A stretch of 46,079 bases of DNA from Moraxella sp. (GCF_030525845.1 NZ_JAUNDY010000001.1:10460-56538); one strand, 5' to 3'; counted from the stretch's first letter, positions 1 through 10,250 are shown. Numbers and translations are program-made. The notes: generated from the sequence alone by a model not told the origin.

Positions 1-143
1 GTTTTTTCAAATTCGATTGCTTCATAGTGGACACTAAATGTCAAGATATTTCCCTGTACCGCTAGGTCAGTCAAGGTCTTTGGTTCAAAAAACACATCTA
101 ATGTGTTTGATGGGCTTTGGGGATTGTGATGAGGTGTATTCAT
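1..143 (-). CDS. Hypothetical protein, N-terminal part only
   Basis: An open frame starts with ATG at 143 on the minus strand and runs off the left edge of the window without a stop, giving about 47 residues beginning MNTPHHNPQSPSNTLDVFFE. It starts four bases after the xseB stop codon, so it is probably translated from the same transcript. The visible part holds no signal peptide, membrane segment or motif that I recognise. The function is unknown and the entry is partial. Confidence 0.6.
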   Translation of the reverse strand, partial: MNTPHHNPQSPSNTLDVFFEPKTLTDLAVQGNILTFSVHYEAIEFEK

Positions 144-147
144 GAAC

Positions 148-354
148 TTAGTTGGATAATGTAGTGTCATTAAAGGCGTTTTTTAGGGCGTTTTCGACGG
201 CATGAATGCGTTCTTGGCATACTTTATAGGCATCAATGGATTGCTCTATGATGTTTACTAGGTTGTCAATGTCTGGTTCGTCGCTGTGTTCTAGTAGATT
301 GGCGTTGTTTTTCAAGATGTCGTAAGCATCTTTGAAAGTGGCTGGGGTGGACAT
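148..354 (-). CDS. xseB: Exodeoxyribonuclease VII small subunit
   Basis: This is a 68-residue acidic, helical protein that fits the small subunit of exonuclease VII, the nuclease that degrades single-stranded DNA to short oligonucleotides together with XseA. The family pattern is visible: an N-terminal F-K-D-A-Y-D-I-L helix, a central I-D-N-L-V-N-I-I-E-Q-S stretch, and the 'Y-K-x-C-Q-E-R-I' turn that resembles the usual '(A/L)KxCQ(E/K)(K/R)L' before the last helix. The ATG at 354 (MSTPATFKDAY) is preferred over an upstream ATG at 366 because the family starts just before the first helix. xseA is not in the window. The next gene downstream begins only four bases after its stop. Confidence 0.75.
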   Translation of the reverse strand: MSTPATFKDAYDILKNNANLLEHSDEPDIDNLVNIIEQSIDAYKVCQERIHAVENALKNAFNDTTLSN

Positions 355-399
355 AACTGTATACAAAATTGCCTAAAATACTGCCCATTCTACCTAATT

Positions 400-740
400 G
401 ATGAGGGTTAGGCAAGTTGATTTTGTATAAAATGTCTTTAAATAATTGGTTTTCAAATGACAACAATTCTGTTATTATAAAGAAAGTATGTTTTGGTATA
501 AACATCTAGGCTGTTACCGATTTTGATTTGATTGCCTTTTGGGTGGATTTTTCTTGGGATAAGAAAATAAGTCAAATCAAGGTCGGTATTTTTGTGCATG
601 ACCGTCTTTGTTGATTTCAAGGATTGAAGGACTAATGATGGCATGCGGTTTGGGTGTGTTAGGTTTGATGGAAGTGTTTACATATTGTAAATATTTTAAA
701 AATAATTAAGTTATCTTTAAGTCTCAATATCAAATATTAA
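400..740 (-). other. Gap of about 410 bases with possible degraded coding sequence
   Basis: The stretch between xseB and the DASS transporter has no intact gene. On the minus strand two overlapping frames read like protein: one includes residues NTPKPHAIISPSILEINKDG (about 650-590), and the next frame continues LTYFLIPRKIHPKGNQIKIG (about 575-515) and ends at 453. Dropping one A from the A5 run near 592-596 would join them. No start codon or ribosome site is evident and no family is recognised, so this may be a decayed gene or chance. Confidence 0.2.
677..691. promoter_or_regulatory. 15-bp palindrome upstream of the DASS transporter
   Basis: The sequence TTTACA-TAT-TGTAAA is a perfect 6-bp inverted repeat with a 3-bp centre, 74 bases before the transporter start, in the only region that can hold its promoter. 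The size and position suit a binding site for a dimeric repressor or activator. No regulator gene is adjacent, so the factor is unknown. Confidence 0.4.
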
Positions 741-765
741 CATACCCCCATAAAAAAGGAAAATT

Positions 766-2226
766 ATGACTGATTTAAAAAAGCCCAATAGTACCCTTGA
801 TGAACATGCCTCTGATTTGACGCTTGATACAGATTTTGTGGGAGGCGACGATAGCGAGGTCTCCTCAGGTGCAATCAGCAAAAGTGCCATCAAAGGCATG
901 ATTATCTTTGCGGTGGCAGCCGTTGTCTCCTTAGTGTTGTATCAGGTCATGCCATTTGGTACTGATGTCAACAAAGGTTTGGCCATGTTGTTGTTTATCG
1001 GCATATTATGGCTGACTGAGGCGATTCATGTTACAGCAACCGCCATCTTGGTGCCAATTATCGCTGTACTGATTGGCGTGCCTGAGTTTGACACCAAAAA
1101 GGCTTTGTCTAGTTTTGCTGACCCTATCATCTTTGTGTTTTTTGGGGGGTTTGCACTGGCTGCTACGCTTCACATCCAAAAACTTGATAAAAAAATCGCT
1201 TTTGGGCTTGTACGTCTAGCTGGCGGTAGATTGGGCTTGGCGGTTGTGTATATTTTTCTTGCCACCGCTGCCTTATCGATGTGGATTAGTAATACCGCCA
1301 CCGCTGCTATGATGTTGCCACTTGCCTTAGGTCTACTTACCCAAATCGACCAAGAAAAAGACCGTTCTACGATGGTGTTTGTACTACTTGGGATTGCATA
1401 TAGTGCAAGTATCGGTGGCTTAGGGACCATGATTGGCTCTCCACCAAATGGCATTGCCGCTAAGGCACTGGATTTGAGCTTTGTGGAGTGGATGAGTTTT
1501 GGTGTACCAATCATGTTGGTTATGCTACCATGCTTGCTTGGCGTGATGTATTTTTACCTAAAACCCAATCTTAAACAAAAAGTCGAGATGTCTGATGAAG
1601 TTATCCCATGGACAACTTCACGTATTTTAACCACCATTGTGTTCGTGGCTACGGCATTGGCATGGATTTTTGGTAAGCAGTTGGGCGAGCATTTTGGCTT
1701 TAAATCTCCTGATACAGTCATTGCTCTATTGGCTGCCGTTGCGGTACTGGCTTTGGGTCTGGTAAGCTGGAAGCAGGTTTCGGACAATACTGACTGGGGT
1801 GTACTCATGCTCTTTGGTGGCGGTATTGCCTTGTCTGATGTCATGAAAAACTCAGGAGCATCGACATTTTTGGGCGAGCAAATTACCAGCGTGCTGTCTG
1901 TCGCCCCAGTATTGGTGGTTATTTTGGTGATTACTGCGTTTATTATTTTCTTAACAGAATTCACTTCAAATACTGCATCGGCCGCCTTGCTTGTGCCATT
2001 ATTTGCACCGATCGGCGTACAGCTTGGACTGCCACCTGAGGTGCTAATTATGGTTATCGGTATTGGTGCTTCTTGTGCCTTTATGCTTCCTGTGGCAACC
2101 CCACCGAATGCCATCGTAATGGGTGCAGGTCATATCAAACAAAAAGAAATGATGAGTGTAGGCTTCTTGCTCAATCTTGTCTCCATCGCCATTGTTACTA
2201 TTTGGGCGTATTTTTTCTTGATTTGA
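766..2226 (+). CDS. DASS (SLC13) family sodium-coupled anion symporter
   Basis: This 486-residue inner-membrane protein fits the divalent anion:Na+ symporter family, which imports dicarboxylates such as succinate, malate or citrate, or sulfate. After a polar N-terminus of about 45 residues come roughly 11-12 hydrophobic segments. The two family repeats are visible: S-N-T-A-T-A-A-M-M-L-P near residue 170 with S-A-S-I-G-G-L-G-T-M-I-G-S-P-P-N-G after it, and the second S-N-T-A-S-A-A-L-L-V-P near residue 400 with V-A-T-P-P-N-A-I-V near 445. These SNT motifs bind sodium and the substrate carboxylates. The ATG is preceded by AAAAAGGAAAATT, a good ribosome site. The exact substrate cannot be read from sequence. 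A hairpin terminator follows. Confidence 0.88.
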   Translation: MTDLKKPNSTLDEHASDLTLDTDFVGGDDSEVSSGAISKSAIKGMIIFAVAAVVSLVLYQVMPFGTDVNKGLAMLLFIGILWLTEAIHVTATAILVPIIAVLIGVPEFDTKKALSSFADPIIFVFFGGFALAATLHIQKLDKKIAFGLVRLAGGRLGLAVVYIFLATAALSMWISNTATAAMMLPLALGLLTQIDQEKDRSTMVFVLLGIAYSASIGGLGTMIGSPPNGIAAKALDLSFVEWMSFGVPIMLVMLPCLLGVMYFYLKPNLKQKVEMSDEVIPWTTSRILTTIVFVATALAWIFGKQLGEHFGFKSPDTVIALLAAVAVLALGLVSWKQVSDNTDWGVLMLFGGGIALSDVMKNSGASTFLGEQITSVLSVAPVLVVILVITAFIIFLTEFTSNTASAALLVPLFAPIGVQLGLPPEVLIMVIGIGASCAFMLPVATPPNAIVMGAGHIKQKEMMSVGFLLNLVSIAIVTIWAYFFLI

Positions 2227-2242
2227 TGAATAGTTGCCAAAA

Positions 2243-2274
2243 AAATGAGCGTGTCTTGCAAGGCACGCTCATTT
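2243..2274 (+). terminator. Hairpin terminator after the DASS transporter
   Basis: An 11-bp perfect stem (AAATGAGCGTG / CACGCTCATTT) lies 17 bases after the transporter stop and is followed by TATTTTATAAA. The position and the T-rich tail fit an intrinsic terminator. Confidence 0.75.
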
Positions 2275-2371
2275 ATTTTATAAATACATATATTTTTATA
2301 TATTATATATATTACAATTTATGTCAAAATGTGATTTAATACACCAATTTTTTTAAAAATTGAGAGTGCTT

Positions 2372-4210
2372 ATGACCACGACCACCTTAAACACGCCTGA
2401 TTTTGTCAAACACCAAGCCATCATTGACTGGGTTAATGACATTGCCAAACTCACTAAACCTGCTCGCATTGAATGGTGTGATGGCTCACAAGAAGAGTAT
2501 GATCGCCTTATCAAGCTCATGATTGACAACGGCACGATGATTAAGCTCAACCAAGAAAAACACCCAGATTCTTACTTAGCTTTTTCTGACCCATCAGATG
2601 TGGCTCGTGTTGAAGATCGTACTTTTATCTGCTGTGAAAAAGAAATTGACGCTGGCGAAACCAACAACTGGGAAGACCCTGCCAAAATGCGTGCTACCTT
2701 AAACGACAAATTTGACGGTTGTATGGCAGGTCGCACCATGTATGTCGTGCCTTTTTCTATGGGTCCTTTGGGTAGCCACATTGCTCATATTGGTATTGAG
2801 ATTACTGACAGCCCTTATGTGGTTACAAGCATGCGTAAAATGGCTCGCATGGGCAAGGCGGTGTATGACATTTTGGGCGCAGATGGCGAATTTGTGCCAT
2901 GCGTACACTCTGTTGGCAAACCACTGGCAGACGGCGAAAAAGACGTGGCATGGCCTTGCAATGCCGAAAAATACATCGTCCACTACCCAGAAACCCGTGA
3001 AATTTGGTCATATGGTTCAGGCTATGGCGGTAATGCTCTGCTTGGCAAAAAATGCCTAGCACTTCGTATCGCCTCCGTCATGGGTCGTGAGCAAGGTTGG
3101 CTTGCTGAGCATATGCTCATTCTTGGCGTAACCAACCCACAAGGCAAAAAACACTATGTCGCTGCCGCTTTCCCTTCTGCCTGTGGCAAAACCAACTTCG
3201 CCATGCTCATTCCGCCAGCAGGATACGAAGGCTGGAAAGTTGAAACGGTGGGCGATGATATTGCATGGATTAAGCCATCAGCGGACGGCAAACTATACGC
3301 CATCAACCCAGAAGCAGGCTTTTTTGGTGTCGCCCCTGGGACAAACACCAAAACCAACTCCAACTGCATGGCATCACTCTCTCATGACGTGATTTATACC
3401 AACGTTGCCGTTACCGAAGATGGCGAAGTATGGTGGGAAGGCAAGACCAAAGAAGTCCCCGAAAATCTCATCAATTGGAAACGCCAAAAGCATGACGGTA
3501 GCGAAAAAGCCTCGCACCCCAATGCTCGCTTTACCGTATCGGCAAGCCAATGCCCATCTATTGACCCAGATTGGGAAAATCCAGCAGGTGTGCCTATCTC
3601 TGCCTTTATCTTTGGCGGTCGCCGTGCCGACACCGTACCACTTATCAGCGAGGCAACCGACTGGCTAGACGGTGTTTATAAAGCCGCCACTATGGGTTCT
3701 GAAACCACCGCCGCCGCCGTTGGTGCTCAAGGTGTGGTACGCCGTGACCCATTCGCCATGCTTCCTTTTGCAGGTTACAACATGGCAGATTATTTCAATC
3801 ACTGGCTAGAAATGGGCGAAAAAGTAGGCAAAGTCGCAAGTGAACATGGCAACACCCTACCCAAAATCTTTAACGTCAACTGGTTCCGCCGTGATAAAGA
3901 CGGCAACTTCGTTTGGCTGGGCTTTGGACAAAACATGCGTGTCCTAGAATGGATCATCAATCGCTGTGAAGGTAATGCCAATGCGGTCGAAACCCCCATC
4001 GGACTTGTGCCCACTTACGAAGATTTGAACTGGACTGCGTCTGATTTTAGTAAAGAAAACTTTGAATTGGTAACCTACCAAGACAAAGCCCAGTGGGAAG
4101 CAGAACTTGCCAGCCATAAAGAGTTGTTTGATAAACTTGGCGAGCGTATGCCAAAAGCCTTGATTGAAAAACAAAAAGCCCTACTAGAAAAAATCCAAAC
4201 TCAAATGTGA
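2372..4210 (+). CDS. pckG: Phosphoenolpyruvate carboxykinase, GTP-dependent
   Basis: This 612-residue cytosolic enzyme converts oxaloacetate and GTP to phosphoenolpyruvate, GDP and CO2, the first step of gluconeogenesis. The GTP-type family is clear: the P-loop reads F-P-S-A-C-G-K-T-N (near residue 270) and includes the reactive cysteine; kinase-2 follows as G-D-D-I-A-W; the guanine-binding region includes F-G-G-R-R. The N-terminal substrate arginine region and the C-terminal lid are present and the length is typical. The ATG at 2372 ([11 protein letters not shown]) is chosen over an in-frame TTG at 2360. The gene stands alone, and an AT-rich leader of about 85 bases separates it from the preceding terminator. 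A dicarboxylate-type transporter just upstream would supply C4 acids, but they are not co-transcribed. Confidence 0.96.
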   Translation: MTTTTLNTPDFVKHQAIIDWVNDIAKLTKPARIEWCDGSQEEYDRLIKLMIDNGTMIKLNQEKHPDSYLAFSDPSDVARVEDRTFICCEKEIDAGETNNWEDPAKMRATLNDKFDGCMAGRTMYVVPFSMGPLGSHIAHIGIEITDSPYVVTSMRKMARMGKAVYDILGADGEFVPCVHSVGKPLADGEKDVAWPCNAEKYIVHYPETREIWSYGSGYGGNALLGKKCLALRIASVMGREQGWLAEHMLILGVTNPQGKKHYVAAAFPSACGKTNFAMLIPPAGYEGWKVETVGDDIAWIKPSADGKLYAINPEAGFFGVAPGTNTKTNSNCMASLSHDVIYTNVAVTEDGEVWWEGKTKEVPENLINWKRQKHDGSEKASHPNARFTVSASQCPSIDPDWENPAGVPISAFIFGGRRADTVPLISEATDWLDGVYKAATMGSETTAAAVGAQGVVRRDPFAMLPFAGYNMADYFNHWLEMGEKVGKVASEHGNTLPKIFNVNWFRRDKDGNFVWLGFGQNMRVLEWIINRCEGNANAVETPIGLVPTYEDLNWTASDFSKENFELVTYQDKAQWEAELASHKELFDKLGERMPKALIEKQKALLEKIQTQM

Positions 4211-4223
4211 TTTTTTGAAAGAT

Positions 4224-4260
4224 AAAAAACCGACATGATATGAATGATGTCGGTTTTTTT
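4224..4260 (+). terminator. Terminator of pckG
   Basis: A stem of ACCGACAT paired with ATGTCGGT, extended by flanking A-T pairs, lies about 15 bases after the pckG stop and ends in a run of seven to eight T. It is a textbook intrinsic terminator. Confidence 0.88.
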
Positions 4261-4761
4261 GGCTATTTAAAGAGAGATGCTTGGCATAACGACTTAAATA
4301 ATAACCAGTAATTTTGGTAAGACAAATATCAAAAATGGATTGATGAATTAACAATGAAGCTTTTATTGCGGAAGTTTTGTGGGGAATTGATTAATGTATA
4401 GGTATTGATATACTTATTTTGTTATTTTGTGAAATTATTGTGATATTGGTTAAATCCGCATATCAAAACTGGTGATTAAATAACAAAAATCCTGCAATTC
4501 AAATCTAAAGGTCAGTAATATTAGTCTCCTTTATCAACCTACAAGATTAATGTGCTCGGTGTCGCTCACATCAGATGGTCTGTCCATGCTTAAAAACAAA
4601 ATCCGGTGGCGGACAAGTTGTGGAAGATTGGTATCTTAAAAACAATAAAACTTAAAAGACTGGATTGATGATAATATTTGCAAAGGAGTATTTTTTAAGT
4701 GGGTCAGAATTGGCAATGTGAGTAGCTGAAAAATACTGAAAGCTTTTAACGCAATTAAGAT
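4261..4761. other. Gene-free stretch with possible decayed coding sequence
   Basis: About 500 bases between the pckG terminator and the next hairpin carry no open frame that I would call a gene. A less AT-rich patch at about 4550-4690 translates in pieces (for example LTSDGLSMLKNKIRWRTSCG, interrupted soon after) and looks like degraded coding sequence, perhaps an old mobile-element fragment. No terminal inverted repeats or target duplication were found, and the assignment is only a guess. Confidence 0.25.
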
Positions 4762-4790
4762 AGCCCTCATGTAATATGAGGGCTTTTATC
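4762..4790 (+). terminator. Hairpin terminator without a recognised upstream gene
   Basis: A 9-bp perfect stem AGCCCTCAT / ATGAGGGCT with the 5-base loop GTAAT is followed on the plus strand by TTTATC-TTT. The T-rich tail is on the plus side, yet no plus-strand gene ends nearby. It could also stop minus-strand transcription from the HIT gene, whose stop is at 4844, but the tail is weaker in that direction. Confidence 0.6.
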
Positions 4791-4843
4791 TTTGGCGGTA
4801 TTTTGGTAAACTTCCAAGAATACCAATAAAAACAGCTTACAAA

Positions 4844-5281
4844 CTAAAAATTCATCTTCCAATCAAAGGGCATTTCATGATGTCCGCGTAGTGCCATCAT
4901 CAGCGTTTGTTTCATGTGTTGCAAGACTTCTGGTGTGTAGCTGATGGCAGGTAGACCCCAAACAGGATTTGGCCAGCGTACATCATTTTGGTAGCGTGCG
5001 ATGTGATGAAAATGAAGTTGCGGCACTTGATTGCCAAGAGCGGCCACATTCATTTTATCTGCCCCAAAGATTTTTGCCATTTGACTAGATACCCAGCTGG
5101 ACTCCCGTAAAAATTGGACTTGGTCAGCATCGGATAATTCATAAATTTCTTTAACGCCTGAGACACGAGGCACTAAGATTAACCAAGGAAATTGACAGTC
5201 ATTCATGAGTCGCACGGTGCATAGAGGTAAATCGCCCACTAAAAATGTGTCTTTGGCTAAGGTTGGGTGTAATTGAAACAT
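4844..5281 (-). CDS. HIT-family protein (histidine triad nucleotide hydrolase-like)
   Basis: This 145-residue soluble protein belongs to the HIT superfamily, small nucleotide-binding hydrolases acting on AMP-linked or dinucleotide substrates. The signature is Q-L-H-F-H-H-I-A-R near residue 95, with alternating histidines as in the family H-x-H-x-H motif, although the third His is shifted (H-F-H-H). The upstream region V-P-R-V-S-G-V-K-E-I-Y-E-L resembles the usual 'P+xHhxxhxdL' helix. The ATG at 5281 follows AAAAAGGCAAACC, a good ribosome site, and is preferred to an in-frame TTG at 5305. The Moraxellaceae forms that I know are annotated 'HIT domain-containing'; the substrate is unknown. It is monocistronic by position. 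Confidence 0.8.
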   Translation of the reverse strand: MFQLHPTLAKDTFLVGDLPLCTVRLMNDCQFPWLILVPRVSGVKEIYELSDADQVQFLRESSWVSSQMAKIFGADKMNVAALGNQVPQLHFHHIARYQNDVRWPNPVWGLPAISYTPEVLQHMKQTLMMALRGHHEMPFDWKMNF

Positions 5282-5400
5282 GGTTTGCCTTTTTGTAATT
5301 ATCAAATTTTAACTGCACATTATAACATATATTTGGCTGAATTTGAGAAAATTTGAAATTTTTATGATAAATAATGGGTATTTTAATAGATTGTGTTAAA

Positions 5401-5568
5401 TTAATAAAAATTCATCAATTTAAACTGGAAGCCATCTAATTTGTGTGCTAAACTAAGACGTTGAGGCAAAATGTCAATGGTAATTTGTGAATATTTGTTC
5501 TCAAAATTTGGCAATGTGGTAACATCATGCAGGTGCAAAATCTTGGGTGTGTCATACCGATGTTTGTC
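5401..5568 (-). pseudogene. C-terminal coding remnant, 55 codons without a start
   Basis: Between the HIT gene and purA the minus strand carries an open frame with strongly protein-like content (residues DTPKILHLHDVTTLPNFENK, then IDILPQRLSLAHKLDGFQFK) ending in TAA at 5403-5401. It is bounded upstream by an in-frame TAG at 5571-5569 and has no ATG, so only the tail of a former gene seems to survive. The 'I-x-I-L-P-Q-R-L-S-L ... K-L-x-N-F' ending faintly recalls the last strands of the lipoprotein receptor LolB, but this is a weak impression. Confidence 0.45.
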
Positions 5569-5652
5569 CTAATCAATGTGTGTGATGTTTGGGTTTAGGT
5601 TTGTAATTTTTTTTGCGCATTGTGTGCTTATGAAAAATCCAACAGATTTTAA

Positions 5653-6960
<1,308 letters not shown>

Positions 6961-6978
6961 TGAATTGATTAAAATGGA

Positions 6979-7012
6979 TAAAAATAACCGTATGTTTCAT
7001 GCGGTTATTTTT
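6979..7012 (+). terminator. Terminator of purA
   Basis: The sequence AAAATAACCG..CGGTTATTTTT folds with an 11-base middle that can pair further (ATG..CAT), about 20 bases after the purA stop. The 3' arm ends in T5, which fits an intrinsic terminator. Confidence 0.8.
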
Positions 7013-7187
7013 ATCATAAATAAAAAGCAAACATCATTATTAATGATTTGAAAATAGAAAATCAACATTGCAGGTTAATCAGTTGGGTAAATTGACGATA
7101 ATATCTAGCAAACTCAAAGCATGATACCAAATTATGGGGTGGGACTTTACCTTGATTTAACCTATAAAATAAACAAGATTTATTATT

Positions 7188-7988
7188 ATGAGCAAATCAA
7201 TCAACAATCAATTACAGCCTGATATGATTGAGGCGTGTTATTTGTGGGTCAAAGAGCGGTTTTTTGACACCATACCAAAAAGACCCATTGCCAAAGCCAA
7301 TATTCACAAACAAGCCACCCAAATTACCGCCAGCAAGATAGGCGGTTTGCCTTATTTGCCTTTGGGAGGGTCATTACCGACCAATGATGATGGCGAGATG
7401 TTTTATTTATTGGCTCAGATTGATTGTGCGGATTTAAAAGGATTGCCAGATTTCCCCACGCAGGGCATATTGCAGTTTTTTATCATCATGGATGAGATGG
7501 GGATGGATTATCGGGTGGTTTATTATCCCATCATTGAGCCTTATTATGATGATGAGCAAATCAAATCCATCTATCAGCCCACCATAAATGACCATATCCA
7601 GATTGATGAATATGCCATGACATTTGAGCTTGATGAGACTTATCCTAGTTTTTATGAACATTCAGCAAAATTCACCCAAGAATATTTGGCTCATTTTAAT
7701 CATACGCTTAATTATAAACAAAAAGACAGGCTCTCTCGCCACATCAATCATTTATATAAGCAAGAATTTGGTGATGATGTTGCTAAAATTGCCTGTGGTG
7801 GTTTTGCCTATTTTATCCAAGATGACCCAAGACAAGAGGGCGATGGTTATGATGTGGTATTATTTCAATTTGTCAGCGAGCAGGATATTAACTTGGTTGA
7901 TATGGGTGGCATAAACTTTTTTATCACAAAATGGGATTTAAAAGATAACATATTTGATGGGGTATTGATGGTATTTGATTATTATTAG
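7188..7988 (+). CDS. DUF1963 (YwqG-like) protein
   Basis: This 266-residue soluble protein matches the DUF1963/YwqG family by its layout. An early S-K-I-G-G-L-P-Y-L-P precedes a 'P-T-N-D-D-G-E-M-F-Y-L-L-A-Q-I-D' stretch near residue 70, then L-Q-F-F-I near 95 and, near the C-terminus, G-G-F-A-Y-F-I-Q-D-D-P-R and V-L-F-Q-F. The biochemical role of the family is not established; members often occur in accessory or immunity-type clusters. There is no signal peptide or membrane segment. The ATG at 7188 has only a weak ribosome site. It is flanked by purA and mnmG on the same strand but is separated from both by more than 190 bases, so it is probably transcribed alone. Confidence 0.8.
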   Translation: MSKSINNQLQPDMIEACYLWVKERFFDTIPKRPIAKANIHKQATQITASKIGGLPYLPLGGSLPTNDDGEMFYLLAQIDCADLKGLPDFPTQGILQFFIIMDEMGMDYRVVYYPIIEPYYDDEQIKSIYQPTINDHIQIDEYAMTFELDETYPSFYEHSAKFTQEYLAHFNHTLNYKQKDRLSRHINHLYKQEFGDDVAKIACGGFAYFIQDDPRQEGDGYDVVLFQFVSEQDINLVDMGGINFFITKWDLKDNIFDGVLMVFDYY

Positions 7989-8135
7989 TTTTTTTTGATA
8001 AAATCAAATCCGTTAAATAAATCATGAGATAATCATGAAATGATGATTGACCGATTTATTTCCTTGTTTATAAAGCGGTTTTTTGCCCAAAATCTTGTTA
8101 AAATCGCCCAAATTCCCCCTAAAAAGCCCCAAATC

Positions 8136-8144
8136 TGCTATAAT
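8136..8144 (+). promoter_or_regulatory. Extended -10 promoter for mnmG
   Basis: TG-C-TATAAT, an extended -10 element with a perfect hexamer, lies about 40 bases before the mnmG start. No good -35 hexamer is present, which is tolerated by extended -10 promoters. Confidence 0.55.
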
Positions 8145-8183
8145 ACCCCAATTTTTCCCTAAATTTTACCAACAGATAAAACT

Positions 8184-10079
8184 ATGACAACACTCTACAC
8201 TCACCCCAAATCTTATGGTGTCATCGTCATCGGTGGCGGACACGCAGGCACCGAAGCCGCCCTTGCTTCGGCTCGTATGGGCGTACCAACCTTGCTTATC
8301 ACTCATAACATCGAGACCTTGGGTCAGATGAGCTGTAACCCAGCCATTGGCGGTATTGGCAAATCGCACCTTGTGCGTGAGGTGGACGCATTGGGTGGGG
8401 CAATGGCACTGGCAACCGACCACGCAGGCATTCAGTTTCGTGTGCTAAACAGCCGAAAAGGGGCGGCGGTGCGAGCCACGAGAGCCCAAGCCGACCGCTT
8501 GCTATATAAGGCGTACATTCGCCATACGCTAGAAAATCAGCCCAATCTTGACCTATTCCAACAACCTGTTGATGACATTATCGTTGAGAACGGCAAGGCG
8601 GTGGCGGTGGTTACCGCAAGTGGTGTCCGCATTAACGCACAGGCGATTGTGCTGACTTCGGGGACTTTTTTGGGTGGAGTGATTCACATTGGCTTACAAC
8701 ACCAATCGGGCGGACGAGCAGGCGATATGCCGTCCATTCGCTTGGCTGACCGTTTGCGTGAGCTAAAACTCCCCGTTGGACGACTAAAAACAGGCACGCC
8801 AGCCCGTATTGACGCACGGACGGTGGATTTTAGTGTAATGACTGTGCAACACGGCGACACACCGCTCCCTGTGATGAGCTATATGGGCGATGTGTCAATG
8901 CACCCTCGTCAGATTCCGTGCTATATCACGCACACCAACGAACGCACCCACGACATTATCCGTGCCAATCTTGACAGAAGTCCGATGTTTAGCGGTAAGA
9001 TTGAGGGTGTCGGTCCAAGATACTGTCCGTCCATTGAAGATAAGATTCATCGCTTTGCCGATAAGGATAGTCATCAGATTTTTATTGAGCCTGAGGGTTT
9101 GACCACGCACGAGCTGTATCCTAATGGCATTTCCACAAGTTTGCCCTTTGATGTGCAGATTGAATTTATCCATAGTATGAAAGGACTTGAAAATGCTCAT
9201 ATCATTCGCCCAGGTTATGCCATTGAATACGATTATTTTGACCCACAAAATTTAAAGCCGACTTTGGAAACCAAATCCATTGACCGTCTGTATTTTGCGG
9301 GGCAAATCAATGGCACAACAGGCTATGAAGAGGCGGCGGCACAGGGGCTACTGGCGGGGATAAATGCAGGGCTTGCGGTGCAGGGTAAGGGCGAGTGGAC
9401 GCCCAAACGCCACGAGTCTTATCTTGGCGTGTTGGTGGACGACCTTATCACGCACGGCACCAAAGAGCCATATCGGATGTTTACCAGTCGTGCCGAACAC
9501 CGCTTGCTCCTTCGTGAAGACAATGCAGACGCTCGTCTGACCGCCATTGGGCGAGAGCTTGGTTTGGTGGATGACGCTCGCTGGGAGCGGTTTTGCCAAA
9601 AACAAGAGCAGATTGAGGGCGAAACCGCCCGCCTAAAAGACATCTGGGCAACGCCAAATAATGAGCTTGGCAAGGCGTTTATGGCAAATACGGGCGAAAT
9701 TTTAACCAAAGAAAACAGTCTGATTGACCTATTAAAACGCCCCAATGTCAGTTTTGCCGACATTGCCAAAGTGACGGGCAGTCAAGTGAGCAGTGAGGCA
9801 GGCGAACAGATTGAAATTAGCGTCAAATATCAAGGCTATATTGACCGCCAAAACGATGAAATCGAGCAAATGCGAAAGCTGGAAGACACGCCCCTACCGC
9901 TTGATTTTGATTATAGCCAAGTGTCGGGTCTGTCCAATGAAATCGTACAAAAACTTAGCCATATCCGCCCTGCAACTTTGGGGCAGGCAAGTCGGATTAG
10001 TGGGGTAACGCCTGCGGGGGTGAGTTTATTGGCGATGACGGTGAAGAAGATGAAGAAGGCGGAGAAATTAGTGGAGTAA
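8184..10079 (+). CDS. mnmG: tRNA uridine-5-carboxymethylaminomethyl modification enzyme MnmG
   Basis: This 631-residue FAD enzyme, with MnmE, installs the (carboxymethyl)aminomethyl group on wobble U34 of several tRNAs. The N-terminal FAD fold is visible as [12 protein letters not shown] (residues ~15-26). [15 protein letters not shown] follows near residue 50. L-K-T-G-T-P-A-R near 205 and the second dinucleotide region [19 protein letters not shown] near 370 are all family hallmarks, and [10 protein letters not shown] and the helical C-terminus that binds MnmE are present. The length is normal. mnmE is not nearby. A perfect 13-bp inverted repeat begins five bases after the stop. Confidence 0.97.
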   Translation: MTTLYTHPKSYGVIVIGGGHAGTEAALASARMGVPTLLITHNIETLGQMSCNPAIGGIGKSHLVREVDALGGAMALATDHAGIQFRVLNSRKGAAVRATRAQADRLLYKAYIRHTLENQPNLDLFQQPVDDIIVENGKAVAVVTASGVRINAQAIVLTSGTFLGGVIHIGLQHQSGGRAGDMPSIRLADRLRELKLPVGRLKTGTPARIDARTVDFSVMTVQHGDTPLPVMSYMGDVSMHPRQIPCYITHTNERTHDIIRANLDRSPMFSGKIEGVGPRYCPSIEDKIHRFADKDSHQIFIEPEGLTTHELYPNGISTSLPFDVQIEFIHSMKGLENAHIIRPGYAIEYDYFDPQNLKPTLETKSIDRLYFAGQINGTTGYEEAAAQGLLAGINAGLAVQGKGEWTPKRHESYLGVLVDDLITHGTKEPYRMFTSRAEHRLLLREDNADARLTAIGRELGLVDDARWERFCQKQEQIEGETARLKDIWATPNNELGKAFMANTGEILTKENSLIDLLKRPNVSFADIAKVTGSQVSSEAGEQIEISVKYQGYIDRQNDEIEQMRKLEDTPLPLDFDYSQVSGLSNEIVQKLSHIRPATLGQASRISGVTPAGVSLLAMTVKKMKKAEKLVE

Positions 10080-10083
10080 TAAA

Positions 10084-10122
10084 AATACGCACCATTTGAA
10101 GCTTGGTTTAATGGTGCGTATT
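10084..10122 (+). repeat. Perfect 13-bp inverted repeat after mnmG
   Basis: AATACGCACCATT (10084-10096) and AATGGTGCGTATT (10110-10122) are exact reverse complements around a 13-base loop. It could end mnmG transcription, but there is no T tract. Its arms are the same sequence that recurs at the other two gene borders of this patch, so it is more likely part of a local repeat family. Confidence 0.75.
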
Positions 10123-10189
10123 ATGCACCTTATATTCAAATAAGGAAAATTCAATGAATACCAAAAAAATCATCAAACAAGCCTTTTAA
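10110..10189 (+). pseudogene. Duplicated leader and first codons of the macrodomain gene
   Basis: This stretch closely matches the leader and start of the macrodomain gene at 11317-11397. Both contain the dyad repeat, then ATAAGGAAAATTCAATGAAT and codons for M-N-T-K. Here the frame gives only 11 residues (ATG 10154, TAA 10187-10189). It looks like what remains of a second copy of that gene, or of a leader that was duplicated with the repeat. Confidence 0.6.
10113..10129 (+). repeat. 17-bp dyad repeat, copy 1
   Basis: GGTGCGTATTATGCACC: a GGTGC/GCACC dyad of the pattern GGTGYRTANNRYRCACC that recurs at 11281, 11320, 12311 and 12352, with a further half copy in inverse orientation at 10084-10094. 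Confidence 0.65.
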
Positions 10190-10250
10190 TAATTAACCTA
10201 TTCTATAAAAATGCTCACAATCATTTTATTTTATGGTGTAGCAAGAAGCA

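Noticed and set aside
266-505. 79-codon frame overlapping xseB on the same strand
   Set aside because: It covers part of xseB in another frame, has no ribosome site, and ends in an Arg/Gln-rich shadow of the xseB coding sequence.
4550-4690. Possible transposase fragment
   Set aside because: The translated pieces are short and interrupted, and no inverted repeats or target duplication flank them, so no IS is claimed.
7985-8010. Hairpin TTTGAT-AAA-ATCAAA after the DUF1963 gene as a terminator
   Set aside because: The T run precedes the stem on the plus strand and does not follow it, so it is not a convincing terminator for that gene.
8166-8423. Minus-strand frame opposite the start of mnmG
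   Set aside because: It lies wholly over the conserved FAD-binding region of mnmG and is a shadow frame.
10084-10122. Inverted repeat as the terminator of mnmG
   Set aside because: No T tract follows, and the same sequence recurs away from gene ends of this kind, so it is listed as a repeat.
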